This document shows, piece by piece, positions 1 to 8,607 of a stretch of 64,000 nt of DNA (the stretch's first letter is position 1; each line of letters opens with the position of its first letter). Source of the stretch: Saprospiraceae bacterium (GTDB taxonomy: Bacteria; Bacteroidota; Bacteroidia; Chitinophagales; Saprospiraceae); assembly GCA_016713025.1 (NCBI GenBank), contig JADJPZ010000002.1:62001-126000 (forward strand), in the 5' to 3' direction. The notes under the pieces are model-generated. The model had not been told where the DNA came from. It saw only the letters and a list, made by a program, of their open reading frames with translations, and ran no database searches. Made by a program: the position numbers and the translations under genes.

Positions 1-344
1 TTATTCATCCCGATATTGGTGCCTGGAGTGTTAGATATACGCCACCAACCTTTGCCACTTAGGGCTGTCAGCCAGCTCAATTTCTCACCTACGCCTTGGC
101 TCCTTAGGAATCTGACAATACCAATCTTGCGTTTGCATTGTTTTATCCTAAAGCATCTTATTCGTCTTTTCAGCCAGCTGTTGATTCTTTCTATCTTCGA
201 TTTCATTTCTGATCTCTTGAAGTATTGTAACCAACCACGCAATAAGCTATTTACTTCCTTTATCAACTGATCCAGACTGATCCCACGTCGACGTGATGTC
301 AGATCTTCCAAGGTAAGTTCAATCTCTTTCCGTGTAACTGACAT
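1..344 (-). pseudogene. Group II intron maturase, C-terminal fragment (partial at window start)
   Basis: The minus-strand frame from an ATG at 344 is open to the window edge (114 codons). It reads SRRRGISLDQLIKEVNSLLR, then GWLQYF, NSWLKRRIRCFRIKQCK and GKGWWRIS. This is the maturase (GIIM) domain at the C-terminus of group II intron-encoded proteins. An in-frame TAA lies two codons upstream of the ATG, and no reverse transcriptase motifs (such as YADD) are found before it, so the N-terminal RT domain has been lost. The ATG is only the first one available and need not be a real start. The 3' end lies outside the window. Confidence 0.85.
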
Positions 345-570
345 ATTTTACTACCATTGTTTACGTCCGACTATTGGGCTTCGCAATCTATTGCTCACTT
401 ACCCACAATGTAAGCCTTATAATATGTTTCTGTTCGTTCAATCACACTTTTGCCGCCTGCTTCCTTCAGATTCTCAATTACTCAAGACACCCTTGCTATT
501 GGCTAACGATTCCTATCGGCTGGCTCGTCGAGGACTTTCACCCCTTAGATATTAAACATGCTTGGCGCAC
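1..570 (-). mobile_element. Group IIC intron, 5' portion, internally deleted (continues past window start)
   Basis: Read on the minus strand, the intron begins at 570 with GTGCGCC and runs leftwards. Its first about 200 nt resemble domain I of bacterial class C introns: the 5' end, an AAGGGGTGAAAGTCC stretch, AGCAAGGGTGTC, then GAATCTGAAGGAAGC followed by GGCGGCAAA and ATAAGGCT, which I recall from the Oceanobacillus IIC intron. Only about 226 nt separate the 5' end from the C-terminal maturase reading frame at 344, so the rest of domains I-IV and the reverse transcriptase part of the ORF are missing. The 5' exon is the intrinsic terminator at 573-607, the usual target of IIC introns. Domains V and VI would lie before position 1 and are not visible. 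Probably unable to move by itself. Confidence 0.85.
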
Positions 571-572
571 AA

Positions 573-607
573 TAAAAAGGGAAGATATTAATAAAACATC
601 TTCCCTT
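573..607 (-). terminator. Intrinsic terminator of the 633-3005 gene; intron target
   Basis: On the minus strand the stem AAAGGGAAGAT / ATCTTCCCTTT (11 bp, about 11-nt AT-rich loop) is followed by TTATT and then directly by the intron 5' end GTGCGCC. It lies about 26 bp after the stop codon of the upstream T9SS gene. The hairpin is nearly symmetric, but the T tract suits the minus strand. Confidence 0.85.
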
Positions 608-632
608 TCCCTATATTTAAAAATACTGTGAT

Positions 633-3005
633 TTACTTTTGTATCACTACTTTTCGAGTGATGACTCCTTGATCTGTATGAATGAGTGCGTTGTATGTAC
701 CTGATACGATATCTGTAAGGTCCAATCTCAATCTCGATTCCTGTACTTGTTGGAATGAAGCTGAAGTCACTGTTCTTCCATCTATAGACATCAGATCCAC
801 TCTTACATTTTTAGATACTTGATGTAGGGAAAGGTCTATATATAGTTCAGATGATGCCGGATTGGGGAAGAGAGTGGCTTCGCCGGATGTTGCAATGTCA
901 TATGTTGAAGAAGCTAAGGCTAGATCCATCTCTATAAACGCAGTTTTGAAGTCAACTCTGAATATCTCTCGAGTATCATTGTCATCAGGAGAATCTCCTT
1001 TACCTCCAAAACTACTTGCAGACCGTAATAACCCTAAAGAATCATAAGCCAAATTAGTAGCTCCATAATAATAATCTCTTCCAATGGTGTTTAGAGTCCT
1101 TGGATCATAACCCAATATCTGAATTTGAGGTGTGGATGCAGCTGCAGGTTCAGTGTGTAAGACGACAAGATAGAGAGTTTCAGATTTTACTCTTAATTTC
1201 TTATCTGATATACTACCATCAGCTTCAGGCACAAAAACATCTGCTTCAATTCTGCGTGGTGTTGTGATATCTGATGTCAAAAAAACAACATTTGTTCCAA
1301 CTTTCTTCTTTTCGCTTGCGTCAGTCACATCTCCATCACCATTCTTATCCAAAAATTCATATACATCTATTTTGATCACTGAATTAGCAACGCTAGCTAT
1401 AGTGTTTCCGATACCAAATCTAACTTTTGCCAGCAATAACGCACTTCCGCTTGAGTTTTTACTGTTTTTGACATAAAATGCATTCCCAATAGAATAGTGT
1501 TTTACATCTCTCCAAAAGGTGAGATTGTTATACACAAATCCTAAGTAGTTACTACCATTTTCCAGTTCGGTAGGTATTTTTCCGAAAGTACTCGGGGTCA
1601 TTACAAAATTAAAATCTTGTTTGTTATTTGTAGAGTCAATGTCTCCTGTTGAATTTACCTTGTACTCAATATTATATACCCCGGCGGTAGTAGGTTGAGT
1701 CATTGTTTTTGGGAAAACTTTATTTTCATTAGAACCATAGGCAGGGACAACATTGTAATTATTTGTTTCCTGCTGTAATACTGTGGTTCCTGATTTCATA
1801 GTGGCAGTCAAGATAACATTTTGGGCGTTCACATTTCCTTTATTTCCTAGGTCAGCTAAAAGTGGGATTTCTTGTGCCTGTGATATAGGTGTCTTAAAAG
1901 ATGGTGCAACAGCATAAAAATTTTGTCTGACTTCTACATCGTTATATGGTGCCTGATCCAATACAATAACATCATCAATACCCCAAAAATAATAAGCCCC
2001 TACATGGTCAAATCTAAATCTCAATTTCGGCAAAGTAGTATATGCTGCCGGCAATGCAACACGTTCTCTTATACTTTCTGCTGCTGCATCGTTACCATAC
2101 AGGCCATTATTTAGGTTAATTGTATCTGGCCAGGTAACTCCGCCATCTTTACTCAGGACTAGTCTGTAAACAGACCCCTGAAAATGTCTGACAGCTTGAG
2201 AAAACTCTATGGCTAAACCCTTTACACCTGGAGGAATTGTAATAGATGGTGAAATGAGTGACCCGCTACAAGGTTCCGGACAAAGTCCGGAGTTGTCTAA
2301 GTAGTCACTATTAAACTCAGCAACTCCGTTGCATGCAGATAGCGATTTCATCACCACACCACCGAAAGTACCCCTTAACATCTCACCTTCGCTTGCCCAT
2401 TCCCAGGTATTTGGGTTTGACACTGTCCAATCATTCAGCCCACCATTAAAATCTCCTTCTTTTGGGTTTTTACCCCAGATAGTATTAGCTGGGTAGGTTA
2501 TATTAGTAGTACAGGTGATATTCTTTAGAGTCCCTTTTATTTCATTGTTAGTAAGTTGAGTCCTTATCTTTACACAGTCCGCATTACTCATCATATAAGA
2601 TGGAATTTTTAGTGTACCCGCAGTAGCTCCTGCTGCAACTACTCCTGCTGCACTACCAGTAGCTGTATTGCAAATGATAACAGCGATAGCACCCTTTTTT
2701 TGCGCATTTACTGATTTGTCAGAAATACCACATGTACCTCTGTCTATGAAAGCAATTTTACCAGTAAGATTGGTTGATATTGAGTCACACCCATCAGGAA
2801 ATGGAGCCACTAAGTCTGTAACCAATATGGCATCACCTGCAATAGGAGTTGCAGGAGAAGGACCCCAGGAAAATCGTTCTAATTTGTAATCTCCCTTGAT
2901 TGCATCAGGGGCAGTGATCGTAAAAGTATTATTTTTTTGTGCATTGACCGCAACATATCCAAAAACTAATACTGTCAATAAAAATTTTGTAAAAAATCTT
3001 TCCAT
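633..3005 (-). CDS. Secreted PA-domain protein with T9SS type A sorting domain
   Basis: 790 aa. A signal peptide (about residues 1-22, ending VNAQ) precedes a protease-associated (PA) domain at about 57-150 with the typical GKIAFIDRGTCG and AQKKGAIAVIICN strands. A beta-sandwich region of the MAM or choice-of-anchor kind follows at about 175-350 (CSGSLISPSI, SKDGGVTWPD), then Ig-like segments. The last about 80 residues (LFPNPASSELYIDL to the end) are a type A T9SS sorting domain, so the mature protein should be exported across the outer membrane and anchored or released. No peptidase catalytic motif is visible, so the PA domain probably serves binding. A single gene ending at a strong terminator that carries a group IIC intron. 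The substrate is not evident. Confidence 0.85.
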   Translation of the reverse strand: MERFFTKFLLTVLVFGYVAVNAQKNNTFTITAPDAIKGDYKLERFSWGPSPATPIAGDAILVTDLVAPFPDGCDSISTNLTGKIAFIDRGTCGISDKSVNAQKKGAIAVIICNTATGSAAGVVAAGATAGTLKIPSYMMSNADCVKIRTQLTNNEIKGTLKNITCTTNITYPANTIWGKNPKEGDFNGGLNDWTVSNPNTWEWASEGEMLRGTFGGVVMKSLSACNGVAEFNSDYLDNSGLCPEPCSGSLISPSITIPPGVKGLAIEFSQAVRHFQGSVYRLVLSKDGGVTWPDTINLNNGLYGNDAAAESIRERVALPAAYTTLPKLRFRFDHVGAYYFWGIDDVIVLDQAPYNDVEVRQNFYAVAPSFKTPISQAQEIPLLADLGNKGNVNAQNVILTATMKSGTTVLQQETNNYNVVPAYGSNENKVFPKTMTQPTTAGVYNIEYKVNSTGDIDSTNNKQDFNFVMTPSTFGKIPTELENGSNYLGFVYNNLTFWRDVKHYSIGNAFYVKNSKNSSGSALLLAKVRFGIGNTIASVANSVIKIDVYEFLDKNGDGDVTDASEKKKVGTNVVFLTSDITTPRRIEADVFVPEADGSISDKKLRVKSETLYLVVLHTEPAAASTPQIQILGYDPRTLNTIGRDYYYGATNLAYDSLGLLRSASSFGGKGDSPDDNDTREIFRVDFKTAFIEMDLALASSTYDIATSGEATLFPNPASSELYIDLSLHQVSKNVRVDLMSIDGRTVTSASFQQVQESRLRLDLTDIVSGTYNALIHTDQGVITRKVVIQK

Positions 3006-3106
3006 AACATTAATTTTGATTATAAATATAATAAATGTTTTAAGCGTTGTAAAAGTAACATTTTTAGAATAATGAGAAATACATTTTGTTCAATATTTTA
3101 AAAATA

Positions 3107-4084
3107 TTATTCCCAGAATAATTTTAATTCCTTTAGTACTTTGTCCCGATTCACCAGCCCAACTCCTGGTATCTCACAAACCTGACCACCCGCTATATTT
3201 GCAATTTTAGCAATGTCCTGCAAATTCATCTTTTTCAGATAGCATAGTGCGACGATACTGATCACCGAGTCGCCTGCACCACATACATCTGCCACCACCC
3301 GTGGAGCAGTAGGATATAAATGGCCGTTATTATCTCTATAAATATATATACCCATACTACCCAATGTGATGATCACAGTGTCACATTGAAGCTGTTTTTG
3401 CAGTTTTTCACCTATAGTCTTATAGTCATTAGTAAAATTCGCAGTGGCACTCTGTACTTCCTTTTTGTTGGGTTTGAAGATGGTACATCCTGTATATGAG
3501 AAAAAATTTTTTTCTTTAGGATCCACAAAGGTCGCTATTTTTTTGGTGAAACAAAACTCTATCAGTCGATGTATCAGATAATCAGAAAGTAATCCCTTAT
3601 TGTAATCCTGCAATATCAGGCCATCAATTTTATTTGTTTCTGTGAGACCTGAGAAAAAATGAAAAATCCTGTCATACGATTGTTTGGTCAATTCTGTCCT
3701 ATCCTCACTATCTATCCTCAGCAGGTGTTGATTTCCAGCCATGATACGGGATTTTATAGTCGTTTTTCGCCCGGGTATACGCAGAATTTTGTGATTTAAC
3801 TGACCTTGAGCAGCGCACAAGTGGATGAAGTTTTCTCCTTCGTCATCATCCCCTGTGATAGATATCAGTGTCACTTTCGCGCCTAAAGCAAGTAGATTCA
3901 TAGCTACATTGGCCGCACCTCCGAGTCTGTTTTCAATACTGTCCATATCTACTACGGGAACAGGTGCTTCAGGTGATATTCTCCTGACTGTACCTGAAAT
4001 GTATCGGTCTATCATGATATCCCCGATCACTACTATGTGCAGATCATTAAATTCCGGAAGATGGGTGGTTTGATGATTGTTCAT
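3107..4084 (-). CDS. hldA: D-glycero-beta-D-manno-heptose-7-phosphate kinase, stand-alone
   Basis: 325 aa from the ATG at 4084. It belongs to the PfkB/ribokinase family. The first signature is GGAANVAMNLLALGA at about 55-69. The ATP-binding and catalytic motif CGAGDS is at about 268-273. RISPEAPVPVVD near the N-terminus is typical of the kinase half of HldE (RfaE domain I). The nucleotidyltransferase half is absent, so ADP-heptose formation needs a separate protein. The frame extends 9 codons upstream to a TTG, but that extension lies inside the 10-bp repeat array, so ATG 4084 is preferred. It lies downstream of waaA on the same strand, which fits LPS inner-core synthesis in the cytoplasm. 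The 291-bp gap to waaA is filled with repeats. Confidence 0.85.
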   Translation of the reverse strand: MNNHQTTHLPEFNDLHIVVIGDIMIDRYISGTVRRISPEAPVPVVDMDSIENRLGGAANVAMNLLALGAKVTLISITGDDDEGENFIHLCAAQGQLNHKILRIPGRKTTIKSRIMAGNQHLLRIDSEDRTELTKQSYDRIFHFFSGLTETNKIDGLILQDYNKGLLSDYLIHRLIEFCFTKKIATFVDPKEKNFFSYTGCTIFKPNKKEVQSATANFTNDYKTIGEKLQKQLQCDTVIITLGSMGIYIYRDNNGHLYPTAPRVVADVCGAGDSVISIVALCYLKKMNLQDIAKIANIAGGQVCEIPGVGLVNRDKVLKELKLFWE

Positions 4085-4100
4085 GGGGCAAAAGTAAGGA

Positions 4101-4250
4101 ATGTGATTCAATATAGTTCAATGTGATTCAATATAGTTCAATGAAGTTCAATGAAGTTCAATATAGTTCAATGGAGTTCAATGGAGTTCAATGTACTTCA
4201 ATGTACTTCAATGGAGTTCAATGGAGTTCAATGTACTTCAATATAGTTCA
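4101..4250. repeat. Phased 10-bp tandem array, 15 units
   Basis: Fifteen consecutive decamers of the form ATNNANTTCA with no phase slip. Variants are ATATAGTTCA, ATGAAGTTCA, ATGGAGTTCA, ATGTACTTCA and ATGTGATTCA, often as adjacent identical pairs. The period is about one DNA helical turn. In the minus-strand mRNA each unit contains a TGA, so all three frames are closed and the array is not translated. It lies between waaA and hldA. Confidence 0.95.
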
Positions 4251-4395
4251 ATGCAGGACAATTGAATTCATTGAATTGAGCGGATTGAATTGAACTCATT
4301 GCGTCCGCAGGACAATTGAACTAATTGCGTCCACAGGACAATTGAACTAATTGAATTGAGCGCAGCGAATTGACCTCATTGAACTGGACGGAGCG
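4251..4395. repeat. Degenerate inverted-orientation repeats next to the decamer array
   Basis: This stretch is built from ATTGAA/ATTGAACT words (the reverse complement of the decamer core TTCAAT) and three copies of CAGGACAATTGAA, two of them within near-identical 26-bp units joined by GCGTCCR. GTCC-GCA-GGAC forms a small hairpin. The last codons of waaA (residues NSLRPVQ) and its stop lie inside this repeat. Confidence 0.85.
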
Positions 4396-5620
4396 AATTG
4401 ATCATATTATATGTTTTTTCAGTAGCACCTTTATTCTTATTAAAATATTGATCCAATCTGTCAGCAATACCTTGGTATTCAACGGGATGTAAATCTAACC
4501 TTTTGATTTTTTCAATCATTGGATCAAAATTCTCTACAGGAATAGCTGCATTCATGGTAGTCAGAGTGACAGCTTCATTAAATTTTTGATGGTTGGGCCC
4601 GAAGAATACCGGGATTTTATACACTGCAGGTTCAAGGATATTATGGATACCTTTCTGAAAACCACCTCCGACATAAACATATTTTGCAAATGCGTACAAA
4701 CCAGCCAACATACCTATATTATCAATGATGATGACATTTGCCTTCCAGTCATTTGCAGAATACAAGTCTGATGATGGATGAAGTTGAGATCTTATTTGAT
4801 GGATATTTTTTTCTGAGATATCATGTGGCGCTATGATGTGAATATAATCAGGAAATGCAGATACGGTAGCTGAAACGACATGCATATCAGACATCCACAC
4901 ACTTCCGTAGACGATTACCGGATTGCCATTGATATATTCTTTTATTGCATCCGCATTACCAGGAATTTTTGATCTTTGAATAACTCTGTCGATCCTTGTA
5001 TCTCCGGCGATACTATAATTGTCAAAACCCTGTATAGAAAGAACCTGAGCTGAAATATCATCCTGAGTACATATATGTGTGTATTCTTTCAAAATTTGCT
5101 TGAATGGCTGTACAAATGGATGCCAGAAATAATCATTTGGCCGGAATACTGAAGAAATCAAAAATACCGGGATCTTACATTTTATAAGATATCTGGTCAG
5201 ATTCCACCAAAATTCATATTTTATAAATATCACCATGTCAGGCCGGATGAGTTGCAGCAGTTTTTCAGCATTGGCATTTGTATCAGAAGGAAGGTAAAAA
5301 ATCACATCTGCTTTATCATAGTTTTTTTGTATTTCGTAACCTGATGGCGAAAAAAAACTTAAGAAAATCGTAGTATCAGGATGCTCTTCTTTAAACTTTT
5401 CAATAAGAGGACGACCTTGTTCAAACTCACCGAGTGAAGCACAGTGCATCCAGATCCGCTTGCCAGTTGTAAGACTTCTGGTGCTTAATATTTGCCATGT
5501 GGATGCTCTGCCTGACTTAAGTAGTTTAAGTTTTTTTGAACCCAGACTTCCAAAGGAGATATACCCGTTGCCCAAGTAAATCAACAAAGAGTACACCCAG
5601 AATGTCAATGTCTTCTCCAT
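4376..5620 (-). CDS. waaA: 3-deoxy-D-manno-octulosonic acid (Kdo) transferase
   Basis: 414 aa from ATG 5620. The enzyme adds Kdo from CMP-Kdo to lipid IVA on the inner face of the cytoplasmic membrane. An N-terminal membrane anchor (about 5-22) is followed by the GT-B fold. ASLGEFEQGRP at about 61-71 holds the glutamate expected as catalytic base. SVFRPNDYFW and the C-terminal GGGFQKGIHNILEPA plus FFGPNHQKFNEA are family signatures. The frame reaches back to 5659, giving 13 extra residues that overlap the upstream barrel gene; starting at 5620 leaves a 10-bp gap and puts the anchor at the N-terminus, so I prefer it. The C-terminal codons run into the neighbouring repeat tract. Confidence 0.9.
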   Translation of the reverse strand: MEKTLTFWVYSLLIYLGNGYISFGSLGSKKLKLLKSGRASTWQILSTRSLTTGKRIWMHCASLGEFEQGRPLIEKFKEEHPDTTIFLSFFSPSGYEIQKNYDKADVIFYLPSDTNANAEKLLQLIRPDMVIFIKYEFWWNLTRYLIKCKIPVFLISSVFRPNDYFWHPFVQPFKQILKEYTHICTQDDISAQVLSIQGFDNYSIAGDTRIDRVIQRSKIPGNADAIKEYINGNPVIVYGSVWMSDMHVVSATVSAFPDYIHIIAPHDISEKNIHQIRSQLHPSSDLYSANDWKANVIIIDNIGMLAGLYAFAKYVYVGGGFQKGIHNILEPAVYKIPVFFGPNHQKFNEAVTLTTMNAAIPVENFDPMIEKIKRLDLHPVEYQGIADRLDQYFNKNKGATEKTYNMINSLRPVQ

Positions 5621-5630
5621 GTCGCCGTGA

Positions 5631-6395
5631 TCAGTAATATATGATATCTTCAGTGCCACTAAAGAAAAAAGGTAAGTCCCACTTCACTCTGACTCCAAAC
5701 ATCAAGTCCTTGCGTGAAGGTATAGTGGCTAATCCAGTATCAAAATTGACAGCCCTGATTTCTGAAGTAAATCCCTGAACAAAATCAAAAAGGACTTCAA
5801 AGTTCACCCTTTTATCATTACTCATGTGCTTGTATCCTATCGATTGTCTCAGCCCAAAACCTCTTGTCAGCCTGTCATAACCCACACTTCTGCCTGCTCT
5901 GATTTGTGCCACAGAGTTGCGTTCATCAGTAAATCTGATATTGTACTGCAATATGCCACCTGAAACCATGACCATAATACCGGATCTGGATTTTTTAGAG
6001 ACAGGAAACAATTTACCAAAGTCTGCGCTTAAGTAAAGTCCTCTTTGCCTCAAAAATACATCAGCTATCTGATTATCATCTCCCAGGACCACACCAGTGG
6101 TGGTTCTGTAAGGGGCAAGTACGTCTTCTTTGACATTGTCTCCAAAGATGAACATCAAACCACCACCCATCACAAAATCTTTTGGAGATATGTAGTGGGT
6201 ATGGGTAGACAGATTCAGGTTGGGCCCATATCTGTTTTTTAAGTCACCTGCCGGTATATTTCCACCCATTCCAAATCCGAATTCAATAACAGCTTGTTTT
6301 ACCCTGTATTGGGTAGAGTCCTGTGCAGAAGCGTATTCACAAAATATGAGTGAACACGACAACAAAGAAAAAATCAACAATCTGAATGGTAGCAT
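5631..6395 (-). CDS. Outer-membrane beta-barrel protein, unknown function
   Basis: 254 aa with a signal peptide (about 1-24, ending EYASAQ). Alternating hydrophobic and aromatic strands follow (IEFGFGMGGNIPAGD, YLSADFGKLFP, LMFGVRVKWDLPFFF), typical of small Bacteroidota outer-membrane barrels. The C-terminus is tyrosine-rich. It is directly upstream of waaA and probably cotranscribed, which fits an envelope role, but no specific function can be read from the sequence. Confidence 0.75.
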   Translation of the reverse strand: MLPFRLLIFSLLSCSLIFCEYASAQDSTQYRVKQAVIEFGFGMGGNIPAGDLKNRYGPNLNLSTHTHYISPKDFVMGGGLMFIFGDNVKEDVLAPYRTTTGVVLGDDNQIADVFLRQRGLYLSADFGKLFPVSKKSRSGIMVMVSGGILQYNIRFTDERNSVAQIRAGRSVGYDRLTRGFGLRQSIGYKHMSNDKRVNFEVLFDFVQGFTSEIRAVNFDTGLATIPSRKDLMFGVRVKWDLPFFFSGTEDIIYY

Positions 6396-6563
6396 TACTA
6401 TTTTAGAAAAAAAAGCAAATGTACGAATAGCTTGCTAATTATGGGGTAGAATCCAGCCAATGTGTTGCTACAAGTGCACAAATTAGTAAAAGGTCATGAA
6501 TGACTCTACACTCCCTTACAACTCTAAGTCCTGAGGAAAATGATGTAAGATACCAGAATGCTA

Positions 6564-8348
6564 TCAGTCCACCTTAGTAAAAACTGTTGAAGTTTTCACA
6601 TATTTCCCATTGGCTTCGACACTGTATACACCTGTGGGAAGGTTCGATATGTTGATCTGATAAGCCTGATTTGTTTCGCTCAAATTAGCCGTTTTGACGA
6701 CGCTGCCTTGAATAGATCTTATAATAATATTTACATCATCTTCATCTTTTGCATGGGCAAGATGGATCGTGATAAGGTTTGCTGCAGGATTTGGGCTGAC
6801 AGATAGGGAAGGTATAGCGTCGGAACACTTGTAATGATGCCTGATGACCTTGTGGATGTTTTCAGTACCATCAAAATCAAAATGCCGAAGCCTGTAAAAT
6901 ATCGTTTTATCTGACTTGTTTTGAGCTTCACTATCAAGGAATGTATAATTTGATCCGTTATTTTTGTTTTGACTCATGACATGACCGATTTTGTCAAATT
7001 GTTTTCCATCCATACTTCTTTCAATGACAAACTCCCAGGAGTTTTGTTCCGAAACGGTATTCCATGTCAACTGAATCGGTGCGCATACAGCTGATAGGGC
7101 TTCGAATTTTTGTAATAATACAGGCAATGGTCCTGCCAATAGTGGTGCTGCAATAACAATATTGCCATATGCCATACATGGTCCACAAGTGACCTGAACC
7201 CTATAGTCACCCGCCAAACCTCCGGTATTGAAGCTATTGGAGTTGGTACCCACATTGGACCAACTGACACCATTCCATCTCGCCCATTGATAAGATGACA
7301 TATGAGGTCCGCAATTGGTTACCTCAGCGACAAGATTACTGCCCAGCTGACCTATGATGACACCGGTGGTGCACCCTGCAGACTGATGCACTCTGCATAC
7401 CTCTTTCATACAACCCGAAGCGTCAGTGATCTCAGCACAATAAGTGCCAAAAGGTCTTCCAGCCAGACAATAAAGTGAAGGAGGATCATAAGCTGATAAA
7501 TTTGTACCATTATATGTCCATTGGTAAATAGCCGGAGTAGACAGATTGATCGTCGATGCCGAATATCCTGAACTATTACATGGAGAGCCCAGATTCACTG
7601 TATTGATAAACGCCTCCAAAAGACAATTGTCTTGCCGGATATCTTTATCAACCTCGCACACTTCAGTTACACCACCTCCACATGTTACTGTTCTCCTCAC
7701 ATAGATATGTTTGTATATTTTGCCCCTTTGTACTACCTGAGCATTGATATTGGCACAGCTGAGACCAAGTCCGTTATATGTAAATCTTAATATAGTGACT
7801 ACGCTGCCAGACGGTGTGTTGGACCTGTAGTAGGCCGTCATTGATCCGCCATTGGCAAGTAGCTGCGCAGGTGTGATCTCTATACAATTGAGGTCCTGTG
7901 TACATGCAGGATAGTTGACCACATTTGAGCTACCTTGCGAAAATGTAAAATCTGTTCTTGTAAGACACCTTCCGGGACATTTATTAAATTGTCTGCCACC
8001 CAAAATGAAATTACCACCTTGCACCTGACATACAGGAGTGACATCCAGATATTCATATACATCACACCCGCATAGTTGACCTGAAGAAGGTACAGGTCTC
8101 CAGATGCCTGATTCGTCCCGCCATTCATAGGTACTGGAAACCACGGGACTGCATGCAGGTGTCATATTTGAGACTGTAACACACTCTGTGTCTTGATTCC
8201 AGATGGCATCCACACAGTTCATCATAAAGCTGGTAGATGGGCATTTTGCAATTTCCAAAGGAATTACAAAAGAAAACTGGGCAATCAGACTAACAAGAAA
8301 AAAAAGTTTGAAAAGAGTTTTGTTTTGAGTTTGGGAGTAAGTTTTCAT
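6564..8348 (-). CDS. Cys-rich secreted protein with T9SS type A sorting domain
   Basis: 594 aa. The N-terminal hydrophobic segment (LFKLFFLVSLIAQFSF) should be the signal peptide. Residues about 35-400 are rich in cysteines (SAGCTTG, YCAEITDASGCMKEVCRV, RVQVTCGPCMAYGN), suggesting several disulfide-linked Ig-like or SprB-like modules. At about 410-500 there is a fibronectin-like strand set typical of T9SS proteins (LQKFEALSAVCAPIQLTW, FVIERSMDGKQF). Residues about 515-594 (LSVSPNPAANLITIHL to the end) form the type A sorting domain. Monocistronic: 168 bp separate it from the next gene, and a promoter -7 element lies at 8378-8371. Adhesive or structural role is inferred. Confidence 0.8.
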   Translation of the reverse strand: MKTYSQTQNKTLFKLFFLVSLIAQFSFVIPLEIAKCPSTSFMMNCVDAIWNQDTECVTVSNMTPACSPVVSSTYEWRDESGIWRPVPSSGQLCGCDVYEYLDVTPVCQVQGGNFILGGRQFNKCPGRCLTRTDFTFSQGSSNVVNYPACTQDLNCIEITPAQLLANGGSMTAYYRSNTPSGSVVTILRFTYNGLGLSCANINAQVVQRGKIYKHIYVRRTVTCGGGVTEVCEVDKDIRQDNCLLEAFINTVNLGSPCNSSGYSASTINLSTPAIYQWTYNGTNLSAYDPPSLYCLAGRPFGTYCAEITDASGCMKEVCRVHQSAGCTTGVIIGQLGSNLVAEVTNCGPHMSSYQWARWNGVSWSNVGTNSNSFNTGGLAGDYRVQVTCGPCMAYGNIVIAAPLLAGPLPVLLQKFEALSAVCAPIQLTWNTVSEQNSWEFVIERSMDGKQFDKIGHVMSQNKNNGSNYTFLDSEAQNKSDKTIFYRLRHFDFDGTENIHKVIRHHYKCSDAIPSLSVSPNPAANLITIHLAHAKDEDDVNIIIRSIQGSVVKTANLSETNQAYQINISNLPTGVYSVEANGKYVKTSTVFTKVD

Positions 8349-8370
8349 TGGGATCGGTTTGAAATATTTA

Positions 8371-8378
8371 CAAAGTTA
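8371..8378 (-). promoter_or_regulatory. Candidate -7 element (TAACTTTG)
   Basis: Minus-strand TAACTTTG matches the Bacteroidota -7 consensus TAnnTTTG, 22 bp before the ATG at 8348. No TTG -33 box at the usual 17-23 bp spacing was found. The 259-bp gap to the divergent dehydrogenase gene is AT-rich and otherwise empty. Confidence 0.45.
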
Positions 8379-8607
8379 AAACATTAAAACAATCATTAAT
8401 ATATTGATTATTAATGCATTATCATCATTAAAGTTAATCACAAATGTAAACAGCATATACCCAAAATGAGCTAACTTTCAAATTTATTTTTTACATATAC
8501 AAATTTGGTATTTGTATAAAACTGATTATTACTTTATATATAAAAATAAAAAATCTGATCTATTTCAGGAACTTTGCATTTTAGATTTATAAAAAGTCAT
8601 ATCTGAC

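Noticed and set aside
16..631. Two plus-strand open frames of about 85 codons at the window start
   Set aside because: They are antisense to the group II intron and its maturase fragment, which explain the sequence on the minus strand; neither shows a domain or signal.
4101..4395. CRISPR-like array between waaA and hldA
   Set aside because: Units are contiguous 10-mers without unique spacers, and no cas genes are near.
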